Of a stretch of 64,000 nt of DNA, positions 28,261 to 36,289 are shown one piece after another. How positions within the stretch are numbered: the stretch's first letter is position 1; each line of letters starts with the position of its first letter. This stretch comes from Flammeovirgaceae bacterium UBA6059. GTDB taxonomy: Bacteria; Bacteroidota; Bacteroidia; Cytophagales; Cyclobacteriaceae. Under the pieces are notes generated by a model. The model was not told the DNA's origin and ran no database searches. It worked only from the letters and a program-made list of their open reading frames with translations. The position numbers were made by a program, and so were the translations under genes. The DNA is taken from contig DIYH01000030.1 in NCBI GenBank assembly GCA_002435755.1, forward strand, positions 212,071-276,070. The letters run 5' to 3'.

Positions 28261-28553
28261 GGAATTCATAGCATTGCTTTTCCAGATGAAATAGAATGGC
28301 AGAAGTCAGAGTGGTGAAACACCTAATAGAACCTGACAACACTCGGTTTTAAAAAAATGGTGATAATGTTTACTTTTTTACATCGATTACAAGCCAATGC
28401 ACGAAATCAATAGCACTCAATTTAACCAAGTGACCGTCAGCATACAGTTAAAGTGCACTGCCCATTTCCGACGATTAATGGAGAGACCATTTGTAATGGC
28501 TTGATCAAAGATTATGTTGCTCCCAAATTATCTACAATAGATTAACCATATCG

Positions 28554-29297
28554 ATGAAACAGCTTATTGTATTAACGCTCTTTGTCCTCCTACTCTGTGC
28601 ATGCACGACAGAAAAAAAGTCTGATACCGAACCACAATCTCCCGTCCTCGATGCTGATGAATGGATTTATCTTTTTGATGGTACCAGTACCGATGGGTGG
28701 AGAGCATATGATGGTGAGACACTACCCAAGCAGTGGGTGATCAAAGATGGCGCTCTCACCTTCGATACCGAAAAGAAGTTAGAATTCGAATTTGAAGGTG
28801 GTAAGGACATCATTTATGGAGCTGAGCAGTTTGATAATTTTGAGCTGTACCTGGAATGGAAGCTACCCAAGGGTGGAAATAGTGGTGTTTTTTATCATTT
28901 GAAAGAAGGCTATGAAGGTCCATACGAAGTTAGCCCGGAGTATCAATTGTTAGATGATGTGGGTTGGGAGGAAATCAACAACGCTAAACTAGAGGAGTGG
29001 CAAAAAACCGCGGCTGACTATGCGATGCACATTCCTGATAATAATGTGAAAAACCTGAGACCTGCTGGGGAGTGGAATACTACGATGATCCGTTTCACAC
29101 CCGAGTTAGTAGAACACTGGCTCAATGGTGTCAAAGTACTGTCTTTTGAGCCCTGGTCAGAAGATTGGTATAAGAGAAAAGCTGCCGGAAAATGGAAGGA
29201 TTATCCCGATTACGGAAAGTTTAAGACTGGATATATTGGTCTTCAGGACCATGACAGTCCACTATGGTTTAGAAATATCAAAATCAAGAGATTGTAA
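28554..29297 (+). CDS. DUF1080 (3-keto-disaccharide hydrolase-like) lipoprotein
   Basis: 247 residues with a lipobox (VLLLCAC). The LamG-like DUF1080 fold is seen in EWIYLFDGTSTDGWRAY, QFDNFELYLEWKLPKGGNSGVFYHL, EYQLLDD and GYIGLQDHDSPLWFRNIKIKRL. Family members act on 3-keto sugars or disaccharides. It is directly followed (11 bp) by a Gfo/Idh/MocA oxidoreductase, which could form or reduce the keto sugar, so the two look like one catabolic unit. Confidence 0.9.
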   Translation: MKQLIVLTLFVLLLCACTTEKKSDTEPQSPVLDADEWIYLFDGTSTDGWRAYDGETLPKQWVIKDGALTFDTEKKLEFEFEGGKDIIYGAEQFDNFELYLEWKLPKGGNSGVFYHLKEGYEGPYEVSPEYQLLDDVGWEEINNAKLEEWQKTAADYAMHIPDNNVKNLRPAGEWNTTMIRFTPELVEHWLNGVKVLSFEPWSEDWYKRKAAGKWKDYPDYGKFKTGYIGLQDHDSPLWFRNIKIKRL

Positions 29298-29308
29298 AGA
29301 GCCAAGAG

Positions 29309-30652
29309 ATGAAAAGGAGAACGTTTGTAAGAAATACCAGTGCTTTAGCCTCACTGGTCATGTTACCAGTATCGGCCTGGTCCCTTCCAAAAAAGAGAAA
29401 GCTGAGAACTGCACATATAGGTGTAAGTGGCATGGGCATGGAAGACCTCAACGCCATTTCTTCTCATGAATCAGTCAAAGTTGTTGCATTGTGTGATGTC
29501 GATGCTACAAACTTGTCAGCAGCTAGTGGGCTATTTCCCAAAGCAAAAACCTATGCCGACTACCGGGCATTACTGAAGGAAATGGGTGATGCCATCGATG
29601 CAGTGATCGTGTCCACACCAGACCATACCCACGCGCCAGCGTCCATGATGGCTATGGAAATGAACAAAGCCGTGTACTGTCAAAAGCCATTGACACATCA
29701 TGTTTCCGAGGCAAGAGCCATGGCCAAGTTGGCGAAAGAAAAGAATCTTGTTACGCAAATGGGAATTCAGGTACACTCCTTCTACGATTATAAACTGGCT
29801 ACTTCGCTCATTCAGTCCGGCATCATAGGCAAAGTCAGTACGGTACGCGCTTGGTCACCTAAAAACTGGGGGTTCGATGGCCTGGCACCACAAGGAAGTG
29901 ATCCGGTTCCTGAGCATTTGGATTGGAATCTATGGCTCGGGACCTCCAAGAGTCGACCTTACAAGGAAGGCGTCTATCATCCGGGCAACTGGAGGAAACT
30001 ACTTGATTATGGCTGTGGTACGCTGGGCGACATGGGTGTTCATATCTTTGATACCCCATATAATGCTTTGGAACTGGATGTTCCTATGACCATCACCAAT
30101 AGCTGCAGAAATCCAACTGGATTTGGTTTCCCGGAGAACAATGTTGTCACTTATGATTTCCCTGGCACTAAGTACACAACAGACACCTTGCAGTGGGTAT
30201 GGTACGATGGACCAGCAGCACCCAATATGCACAAGGATTTTGGATTACCCAATATGGAAAGATTACCTGAGCAGGGAGCCATGTTCATAGGAGAGAAAGG
30301 CAGATTGCTGTTGCCACACTTCATGGAACTCCCCAGATTAATCATAAATGGTGAGTACCAAAATATTGATGCAGAAATAGCAAGCATCGAAGCGAGTGAT
30401 AATTTAGGAGCACCCGTGAGGGATTATGCTTTAGAAAGCCCTAAACACTACCATCAATTTGTGGATGCATGTCTCGGTAAGGGTAAGGTCAGCGCACCTT
30501 TCTCCTACTCCGCCAGACTAACGGAAGTAATACTTTTGGGAGTGATCGCAGGTCGCTTCCCCAATAAAACCTTGCACTGGGATAATAAAACGGCAAGATT
30601 CTCAGAACCAGAAGCCAATCAGTTTCTGGACGCTCCCTACAGGGATTTTTAG
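29309..30652 (+). CDS. Exported Gfo/Idh/MocA-family oxidoreductase
   Basis: 447 residues. The N-terminus KRRTFVRNTSALASLVML resembles a Tat signal (RRTF). The dinucleotide fold starts at RTAHIGVSGMGMEDLNAI, with VVALCDVD; the signature for the substrate side is YCQKPLTHHVSEA (EKP-like, here CQKP), and the catalytic-type segments HSFYDYKLA and NWRKLLDYGCGTLGDMGVHIFD follow. NADP-dependent sugar oxidation is the family role. Cofactor-bound export by Tat is consistent. Paired with the DUF1080 lipoprotein. Confidence 0.9.
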   Translation: MKRRTFVRNTSALASLVMLPVSAWSLPKKRKLRTAHIGVSGMGMEDLNAISSHESVKVVALCDVDATNLSAASGLFPKAKTYADYRALLKEMGDAIDAVIVSTPDHTHAPASMMAMEMNKAVYCQKPLTHHVSEARAMAKLAKEKNLVTQMGIQVHSFYDYKLATSLIQSGIIGKVSTVRAWSPKNWGFDGLAPQGSDPVPEHLDWNLWLGTSKSRPYKEGVYHPGNWRKLLDYGCGTLGDMGVHIFDTPYNALELDVPMTITNSCRNPTGFGFPENNVVTYDFPGTKYTTDTLQWVWYDGPAAPNMHKDFGLPNMERLPEQGAMFIGEKGRLLLPHFMELPRLIINGEYQNIDAEIASIEASDNLGAPVRDYALESPKHYHQFVDACLGKGKVSAPFSYSARLTEVILLGVIAGRFPNKTLHWDNKTARFSEPEANQFLDAPYRDF

Positions 30653-31036
30653 ACTTCAGTTGTATTTAATAGCTCCTGTTGTACCTGCCAACGAAAATGT
30701 ACCACTAAGGTCAAAACGCTACAAAAGTGTTAGAACTACCTTTAAATTATGTGGTCTTCAACTGGTCCTTGCTTGTGCTTTACAAACTTGACATCACTTA
30801 TGTGGATGGCTGAACAAACTTAGATGTTAAAGCAAGGCAAGAGATTATGAAGGCAATAGGTTTCTACGTACTAAAGGGTCTTAGTAAAATGAAGAGATCA
30901 GGTAGGAAGATCACCTTAACACATCCCGAAAGTATGTAAGCAAGAGAGGTAGCTAACAAAAACCAACAATAGTCAAATGAACACCACACTATATTCAACC
31001 ATCTTGAATGCTAAGTTGTCAGTAAGCAGCAATGCA
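30653..31036. other. Intergenic stretch, no intact gene
   Basis: 384 bases between the oxidoreductase and the HxlR gene (convergent). An open frame from 30847 starts MKAIGFY, like the opening of zinc-type alcohol dehydrogenases, but is stopped after 31 codons. I see no terminator or repeat. Confidence 0.4.
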
Positions 31037-31423
31037 CTATGCAAGCCTGGCCTCAATATTTCTGATCAACTGGGCTCTATTGTTCTCCACTTTATCTAGA
31101 AAATCCCGTCGTATTGCCAAGCCAGTTTTATACTTGGCAGACCAGGCCATCATCTCTACTACTATCGGAATAAGGTCCTTACCCTTTGGTGTGAGGGAAT
31201 ACTGTTTCATGGTCTTGAGCTTTTCGTAGACTTTTGATTCAACGATTCCGTTCACCTCCAACTTCTTCAGTCTATCTGATAGGATATTCGTGGCGATACC
31301 TTCCTTCGAGCCAAGGAAGTCCTTGTAGAACTTCTTTCCTTCCAGCAAGTCTCGAATCACCAAGAAGGTCCACTTATCACCAAAAAAATCCAGGGCATAA
31401 CTAACCGGGCAATCTGATCTCAT
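31037..31423 (-). CDS. HxlR-family transcriptional regulator
   Basis: 128 residues, a single winged helix. The start MRSDCPVSYALDFFGDKWTFLVIRDLLEGKKFYKDF is the standard HxlR pattern with the conserved Cys; NILSDRLKKLEVNGIVESKVY is the recognition helix and wing. It is divergent from a SnoaL-like gene. The intergenic region has two tandem near-identical palindromes that are its likely operators, suggesting self-regulation and control of the SnoaL gene. Confidence 0.92.
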   Translation of the reverse strand: MRSDCPVSYALDFFGDKWTFLVIRDLLEGKKFYKDFLGSKEGIATNILSDRLKKLEVNGIVESKVYEKLKTMKQYSLTPKGKDLIPIVVEMMAWSAKYKTGLAIRRDFLDKVENNRAQLIRNIEARLA

Positions 31424-31437
31424 GATTAAGTTGTTTA

Positions 31438-31500
31438 CTCACTTACTTTTTGCAAGCATTAGTCATTACATTTGCTCACTTGCTTTTTGCAAGTTAGTGA
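31438..31500. promoter_or_regulatory. Tandem operator-like repeats between HxlR and SnoaL genes
   Basis: The sequence CTCACTT(A/G)CTTTTTGCAAG occurs at 31438-31456 and 31475-31493, 37 bp apart, with one difference in 19 bases. The second copy is a perfect inverted repeat ACTTGC / GCAAGT around TTTTT. Both copies lie in the spacer between the divergent genes, where an HxlR repressor would bind. Confidence 0.65.
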
Positions 31501-31533
31501 TTTTATATAGCATAACATCAAACAACTCATCGC

Positions 31534-32013
31534 ATGGAAACAATTCATATCAACTTCGACGAATTGAAAAAAGCAAACTGGTCAGATAAAGAAGAAGAAA
31601 ATGCTTCCCTATGTCTGGACTTTATTCAAAGGCTAATGAATGATCATAATTTCGACTATGTTCTCAAAGTCTTCACTAACGATAGTTACAAACAACACAA
31701 TCGAAACATTCCTGATGGCATCAATGGTTTAGTTGAATACTTAAGAGCTTTCGTGAAAAGGTATCCTGAATATTCCTATGATGTAAAGCATATCTATACC
31801 GATGGAGATTACGTCACTTTTCACTCTCATGTGACGCTCAAAGCCAAACACCGTGGTAATGACCAAAAAGGTTTGAACATTATTGATACCTGGAGAATCG
31901 AAGACCAAAAGATCGTAGAGCACTGGGATTCCATCCAGCCGATGGATGGTTTAATGCGATTCATCATATGGCTCACAGGTGGGGCTATTCGCAATGCGAA
32001 TGGGGTTTACTGA
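31534..32013 (+). CDS. SnoaL/NTF2-like protein (HxlR-linked)
   Basis: 159 residues, no signal peptide. FDYVLKVFTNDSYKQHNRNIPDGINGLVEYLRAF and YPEYSYDVKHIYTDGDYVTFHSHVTLKAKHRGNDQKGLNIIDTWRIEDQKIVEHWDSIQPM is the predicted SnoaL-like polyketide-cyclase/steroid-isomerase family (NTF2-like). Such proteins near HxlR regulators often handle quinones or electrophiles; the substrate here is unknown. Confidence 0.88.
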   Translation: METIHINFDELKKANWSDKEEENASLCLDFIQRLMNDHNFDYVLKVFTNDSYKQHNRNIPDGINGLVEYLRAFVKRYPEYSYDVKHIYTDGDYVTFHSHVTLKAKHRGNDQKGLNIIDTWRIEDQKIVEHWDSIQPMDGLMRFIIWLTGGAIRNANGVY

Positions 32014-32177
32014 TAGGCAAACTTGAATAGAGATTTAAGGGTATAGCTGTTTTGCTACCCTAAGTTGAAAATAAGCAACACATTCATTAAAAACTTAATG
32101 TCGGGTCAATGTCGGGTGCTAAAAAGGACAATTGACTGGATCAATAGGTAGAATTGAGGAATTCAAACTTCAATTCT

Positions 32178-33209
32178 ATGCGTTACCTATTATTCAATAT
32201 CACCTTATTATTCTTTTCTTGTCAAAATGAAAAGGTCGCCTATTTTTGCCAGCCCTGTGGCCTAGCATGCGATAAAGTAGTACATGACGGACCCGGTATA
32301 TGTCCGCATTGTAAGATGGCATTGATCTCTGAGACGGAGCTGGAAGCCGAAAAATCACTAGAGATCAACCAAATCAATATTACTCAAGGCTCGAGTATGT
32401 TCTTTGTTGAAGGTGGCTCAGATCCTGATAAAGTCATTCGGGTACGTTATCACCAACCTGCTAACTTTACCAGAGGCAGTAGTGTCATGATAGTACTTCC
32501 CGGCGCTGGTAGAAATGGAATTGACTACCGCAATGCGTGGGTTGAGGCTTCTGAAGAGTATGGTTTGCTAGTACTCGCACTAGAGTACCCTGAAAAATAC
32601 TATCCCGAATTTTGGAGTTACAATCTTGGAGGAATGATCTACGATGTTAACATTCGTGAGGATACCTATAAAATCACTCTTGACCCTTCTCAATGGATAT
32701 TCCAAGACTTTGATCGCATCTTCAATCTTGTAAAGGAAGAACTTGATCTCACAAGTGAATCCTACGACTTGTTTGGTCACTCGGCAGGTGGTCAAGTGAT
32801 TCACCGCTTGGCACTTTTTCATCCACAGAGTATGGCCGATCGTATTGTAGCGGCGAACTCAGGCTGGTATACCCTTCCTTCAAACAATCAACCTTTTCCA
32901 TATGGACTAGATGGGATTATTCCTTCTTCTGAGCAACTCGACTTCAGTTCCCAGCTAACTGTATTTCTCGGAGAAAAAGATGATGCCAACGAAACAAGAG
33001 GCGATCTACGTAGATCACCTGAGGTTGACGTGCAAGGTACTCATCGACTAGCCAGAGGTCAGTATTTTTATCAAGTTGCTAAAGAACTGGCAGAAGAGCG
33101 TGAGATGGAGTTTAACTGGCAGATACACGTTCTACCGAATGTAGGTCACGACTACAAGACAATGAGTCAACATGCTGCGAGTTACCTTTATGGTAATAGT
33201 CCAATGTAA
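32178..33209 (+). CDS. Lipoprotein: Cys-rich metal-site domain fused to alpha/beta hydrolase
   Basis: 343 residues from the ATG at 32178, which yields a lipobox LLFFSC. Residues about 24-52 form a small Cys cluster (CQPCGLAC and GICPHCKMAL) like the heavy-metal-binding domain with paired CxxC motifs seen in Bacteroidota lipoproteins. The rest is an alpha/beta hydrolase with a nucleophile elbow GHSAGG, an oxyanion region MIVLPGAGRN, an acid loop VFLGEKDDAN and a final His in NVGHDY. The combination suggests an envelope-anchored hydrolase. I know no described system with this fusion. Confidence 0.75.
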   Translation: MRYLLFNITLLFFSCQNEKVAYFCQPCGLACDKVVHDGPGICPHCKMALISETELEAEKSLEINQINITQGSSMFFVEGGSDPDKVIRVRYHQPANFTRGSSVMIVLPGAGRNGIDYRNAWVEASEEYGLLVLALEYPEKYYPEFWSYNLGGMIYDVNIREDTYKITLDPSQWIFQDFDRIFNLVKEELDLTSESYDLFGHSAGGQVIHRLALFHPQSMADRIVAANSGWYTLPSNNQPFPYGLDGIIPSSEQLDFSSQLTVFLGEKDDANETRGDLRRSPEVDVQGTHRLARGQYFYQVAKELAEEREMEFNWQIHVLPNVGHDYKTMSQHAASYLYGNSPM

Positions 33210-33314
33210 GAAGCTATAATCGAAGCTCACTAATTTGAACTAGAAAAAGCTCTGTTTTACGTTTGGTGAAAATTATCAGCTCAGTCATAGCAAAACGGTA
33301 TATCGCCAATAACC

Positions 33315-33692
33315 ATGAAAACAGACATTTCTGAAATACGAGAGACGCTCAAGACCATACTTGAAGGCCACTTGGGTACACTGAAAGTTAGAGTAGATAT
33401 GCCTACCAACTTCGAAGTAAATGGAACTGTAGAAGCACCTTAAGGTAAACAGACCGTAAAGGGCATTTACTTCTCCAGTCTTGTACCCAAAGAAAAAGAT
33501 GCACGGTTCTACTTTTACCCTGCCTACACCCATCCTGATGAATTCCAAGATATCTCGGACCAAATGAAAAAGTTCAAAAAAGGTAAATCCTGCTTTCATG
33601 TGAAGCATCTTGATGACGAGCTTGTAGAAGAAATCAAGTCCATGGTCGCTAAGGCCATAAGCGTTTATCAGAAAGAAGGTTGGTTAGCCTAA
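33315..33692 (+). pseudogene. Conserved-type protein gene interrupted by an in-frame TAA
   Basis: An ATG at 33315 opens 42 codons (DISEIRETLKTILEGHLGTLKVRVDM) before TAA at 33441-33443. The same frame continues open for 82 codons to the TAA at 33690-33692 (GIYFSSLVPKEKDARFYFYP, KKGKSCFHVKHLDDELVEEIKSM). The second part reads as a normal soluble protein with a basic surface. A single substitution explains the stop. The family is not recognised. Either a nonsense mutation or a sequencing error. Confidence 0.6.
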
Positions 33693-33979
33693 TTAGCGAC
33701 TTGTAATTCAGTTCTACTCGACTTGCTTTTACCCGTCATTTATCGAAACGTATATTATTCGAACTTTGAGGCACTGTTTATGGTAATATGAAAATCTGAT
33801 ATCCCGGTGGCTCAGCCCTAGCTTATAGTCAAGCTTCAAAAAGTAGCGTACGCAAAAGAACGGAGTATCACAGAAGATTTCTTTTTAGATGATCAGATCT
33901 TGCGAGTAGTGAAGATCCCTTTTGATTGAAAATGCAGACCGCAAAAACTATCTTCGTAGTATATTTCAAGTAAACTAAA

Positions 33980-34216
33980 ATGCAACTTACACTTACAGAA
34001 GAGGAGCAAGAAGTCCTAAGAGCAATTTGGAAACTTAAGGTTGCATCCGAAGTAGAACTTCAGTCAATTACCCTACTCGATACCGATGAGCTCAAGTCGC
34101 TCATCAAATCCTTGGAGAAAAAAGATTTAGTCAAATTTGATTACAGTACGTTTAGCACCTCGGGTCAGGGTGATGGAGTTATGATTACCGACCTGGGTAT
34201 GAACTACGTTTCGTGA
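33980..34216 (+). CDS. Small winged-helix-like protein, gene 1 of a pair
   Basis: 78 residues. EEEQEVLRAIWKLKVASEVELQSITLLDTDELKSLIKSLEKKDLVKFDYST looks like a winged-helix domain without other parts. Its stop overlaps the start of the following membrane-protein gene (TGATG), so the two are translationally coupled. Function unknown. Confidence 0.7.
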   Translation: MQLTLTEEEQEVLRAIWKLKVASEVELQSITLLDTDELKSLIKSLEKKDLVKFDYSTFSTSGQGDGVMITDLGMNYVS

Positions 34217-34827
34217 TGATGGACTGGTTGTCCCTTGATGCAGAAATGGGTTATTTAATTTTGACCATTTCTATTTCTGTTGTCATTGCTGCCACCGATA
34301 TAGCACTGGAACGTCAGTTTAAGCAAAATTCCTTCTTCGCTGTTTTTCATAAGTGGGCTGTTCCAATTTACCTGCTTTATGCCTTAACAACATGGTTAAT
34401 TGTTGCTCTAGCGCGTGAGAATGGGTTAATCGAACAGATGACGCTAACCAGTGCAGTTACCATTGGGTTGGCAGGTCCAGGAATTCTGAGATCACAATTC
34501 AGGATCATCGATACACAATCAGAGAATAAGGTGAATCGAATATTTATCGGAGTTAGAGAAATATTCATTAGCAGAATACTCAAGTCTATTGCCATAGGGC
34601 GTTTAAAAAGACTTGAGAGAGCTGCTCAGCTCGATGAGCAAAAATTAATGAGTACGCTTGAGAGCATCCTTTCCGGAGCGAAGCTTGAACAGGCCAAAAA
34701 ATTGATCGACAAGCGAAAGTCATCGAATCCATCACTGGTGAACATATTGATCGTTTCCATCATCGACAATAATGACCCGCACGCGTTGGGCAAGCTTTCA
34801 GATGATTCTAAAAAGGAGTCTGAATAG
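34216..34827 (+). CDS. Three-TM membrane protein with soluble tail, gene 2 of a pair
   Basis: About 203 residues. Three hydrophobic segments (GYLILTISISVVIAATDIAL; WAVPIYLLYALTTWLIVALA; TSAVTIGLAGPGIL) precede a helical cytoplasmic tail with REIFISRILKSIAIGRLKRLERAAQL and a Glu/Lys-rich end. I recognise no family. The 3' 320 bases of this gene and the following hairpin are repeated, in decayed form, at 38664-39040. The coupling to a wHTH protein is suggestive of a sensor/transducer pair, but that is inference. Confidence 0.65.
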   Translation: MMDWLSLDAEMGYLILTISISVVIAATDIALERQFKQNSFFAVFHKWAVPIYLLYALTTWLIVALARENGLIEQMTLTSAVTIGLAGPGILRSQFRIIDTQSENKVNRIFIGVREIFISRILKSIAIGRLKRLERAAQLDEQKLMSTLESILSGAKLEQAKKLIDKRKSSNPSLVNILIVSIIDNNDPHALGKLSDDSKKESE

Positions 34828-34855
34828 CAGATCGATCAAAGCCGAGTAACCAACT

Positions 34856-34895
34856 CTGGTCTTAGCGAGACGCTAAGACCAGGAGGGCTTTATTT
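34856..34895 (+). terminator. Hairpin terminator after the wHTH/membrane pair
   Basis: A 12-bp perfect stem: CTGGTCTTAGCG (34856-34867), loop AGA, CGCTAAGACCAG (34871-34882), then a T-rich stretch (GGGCTTTATTT). Its decayed copy at 39013-39037 has lost most of the pairing. Confidence 0.7.
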
Positions 34896-35103
34896 GAGAA
34901 GGTGATCTAAACAAATTGGATCCTCCTAAAAGGTGCAAGTGGAAACGCTTACCCCCTTTTTGATTTCATAAATCTCAGAATCTTTTTATCGTTATTATGA
35001 ATGCAACACAGAGCAATGAGAACATAATATTGAGGGTCACATTCAAGGTGACTCATTAATTTTTTCGTCTTTTAAACCAAACTCCTTTTATACAGACTGA
35101 TTA

Positions 35104-36213
35104 ATGGGTAGTCTTGAAACCTTCTTGATAGTCGGTATTGTGCAGGGTGCGTTTTTAATTGTTACACTGCAGTTTGTACCAAACAGGAATCAACATGCTA
35201 ATAACACACTAACCATTCTACTTTTTGCAACTACCACGTTGCTCTCTGGTGCTTTGCTTTACTACTTGTACGGAAAGCCCTGGGCATATCGCTGGGATAG
35301 TTTGTTTGGTATTACACTTCTTCTTTTTGGTCCTCTTTCCTATAGCTATATTATCAAGCTATATCCATCTCCAATAAAATTTCGGTTATCCATTGTTCAT
35401 TATGTTCTCCCTCTATTTTTCTTCACTATCTTCCTTTACCATCTGACTTTGTGGGATGTCGAGGTTCTCAAAAACCTGCATAAAGAACATTGGTTTTTTC
35501 GTCTCCGAATTCAGGGTTTATGTTCATTTATTTCCGTTCTTTTTTACTTTATAGCAATTGTTGGATACTTGCGATCCCAAAGTACTTCGCTAAAAAGTGA
35601 AAGACCATGGAGGTCACTATCCATTACTTTTCTCATCATAACGATGTTGTTCCTTACAAGCTTGTGGCAAGGAGGAATGCTAATCAGAGATTATTTTTCC
35701 GTTTCGTTCAAAGGCTACTTGAAATTTCTTTGGATCACTATTCCAATCATCATTTACTTGATCGCCTATCTGAGCATTGCCAGACCAGATTTCCTCATAA
35801 AAAGATCTAAAAAGAAAGGCTCGCAACATCACAAACGTCTTGATGAAAATGAAGTAAAGCGGTACCGGTCAGTCCTTGAACAGATAATGCTAAACGACAA
35901 AATCTACCAAAACCAAAATCTGGCATTATCAGATCTAGCTCAAAAACTAAGGATGTCAACCCATGATCTTTCCTGGTTGCTCAACAAGGTATACGGATAT
36001 AGTTTTTATGACTATATCAACGAACTCAGGATTCAGGATTTCATCAAGCAAATTGAAAGTGGAGCCCATCAGCGTCAAACTTTTCTCGCTGTAGCACATG
36101 CAGCCGGATTCAAGTCTAAATCAACATTTAACAGGGCGTTCAAAAAAACTACAAACCTGAACCCTCGCGAATACATCGACAAGATGCGCCCAACCAAATT
36201 GGGGAGTAAATAG
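35104..36213 (+). CDS. AraC-family regulator with membrane-embedded N-terminal half
   Basis: 369 residues. Seven hydrophobic segments (about 8-235) are followed by an AraC HTH pair: LALSDLAQKLRMSTHDLSWLLNKVYGYSFYDYI and TFLAVAHAAGFKSKSTFNRAFKKTTNLNPREYI. This is the 7TM-AraC design common in Bacteroidota, presumably sensing a signal at the membrane. Its probable target is the NHL-repeat lipoprotein 76 bp downstream on the same strand. Confidence 0.88.
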   Translation: MGSLETFLIVGIVQGAFLIVTLQFVPNRNQHANNTLTILLFATTTLLSGALLYYLYGKPWAYRWDSLFGITLLLFGPLSYSYIIKLYPSPIKFRLSIVHYVLPLFFFTIFLYHLTLWDVEVLKNLHKEHWFFRLRIQGLCSFISVLFYFIAIVGYLRSQSTSLKSERPWRSLSITFLIITMLFLTSLWQGGMLIRDYFSVSFKGYLKFLWITIPIIIYLIAYLSIARPDFLIKRSKKKGSQHHKRLDENEVKRYRSVLEQIMLNDKIYQNQNLALSDLAQKLRMSTHDLSWLLNKVYGYSFYDYINELRIQDFIKQIESGAHQRQTFLAVAHAAGFKSKSTFNRAFKKTTNLNPREYIDKMRPTKLGSK

Positions 36214-36289
36214 GAGTCAAGTTATCCAAAGGGTCGATACACGAAGGGAACCGGCCTTCTTTTGCAATATTCAAATAAATAACTATTGC

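Noticed and set aside
30847..30942. Open frame starting MKAIGFY, like a zinc-type alcohol dehydrogenase start
   Set aside because: Only about six residues match before the sequence becomes unlike the family, and it stops after 31 codons. Too little for a pseudogene call.
33285..33608. Minus-strand 107-codon open frame
   Set aside because: It is the antisense of the interrupted plus-strand gene at 33315-33692, which has the better composition.
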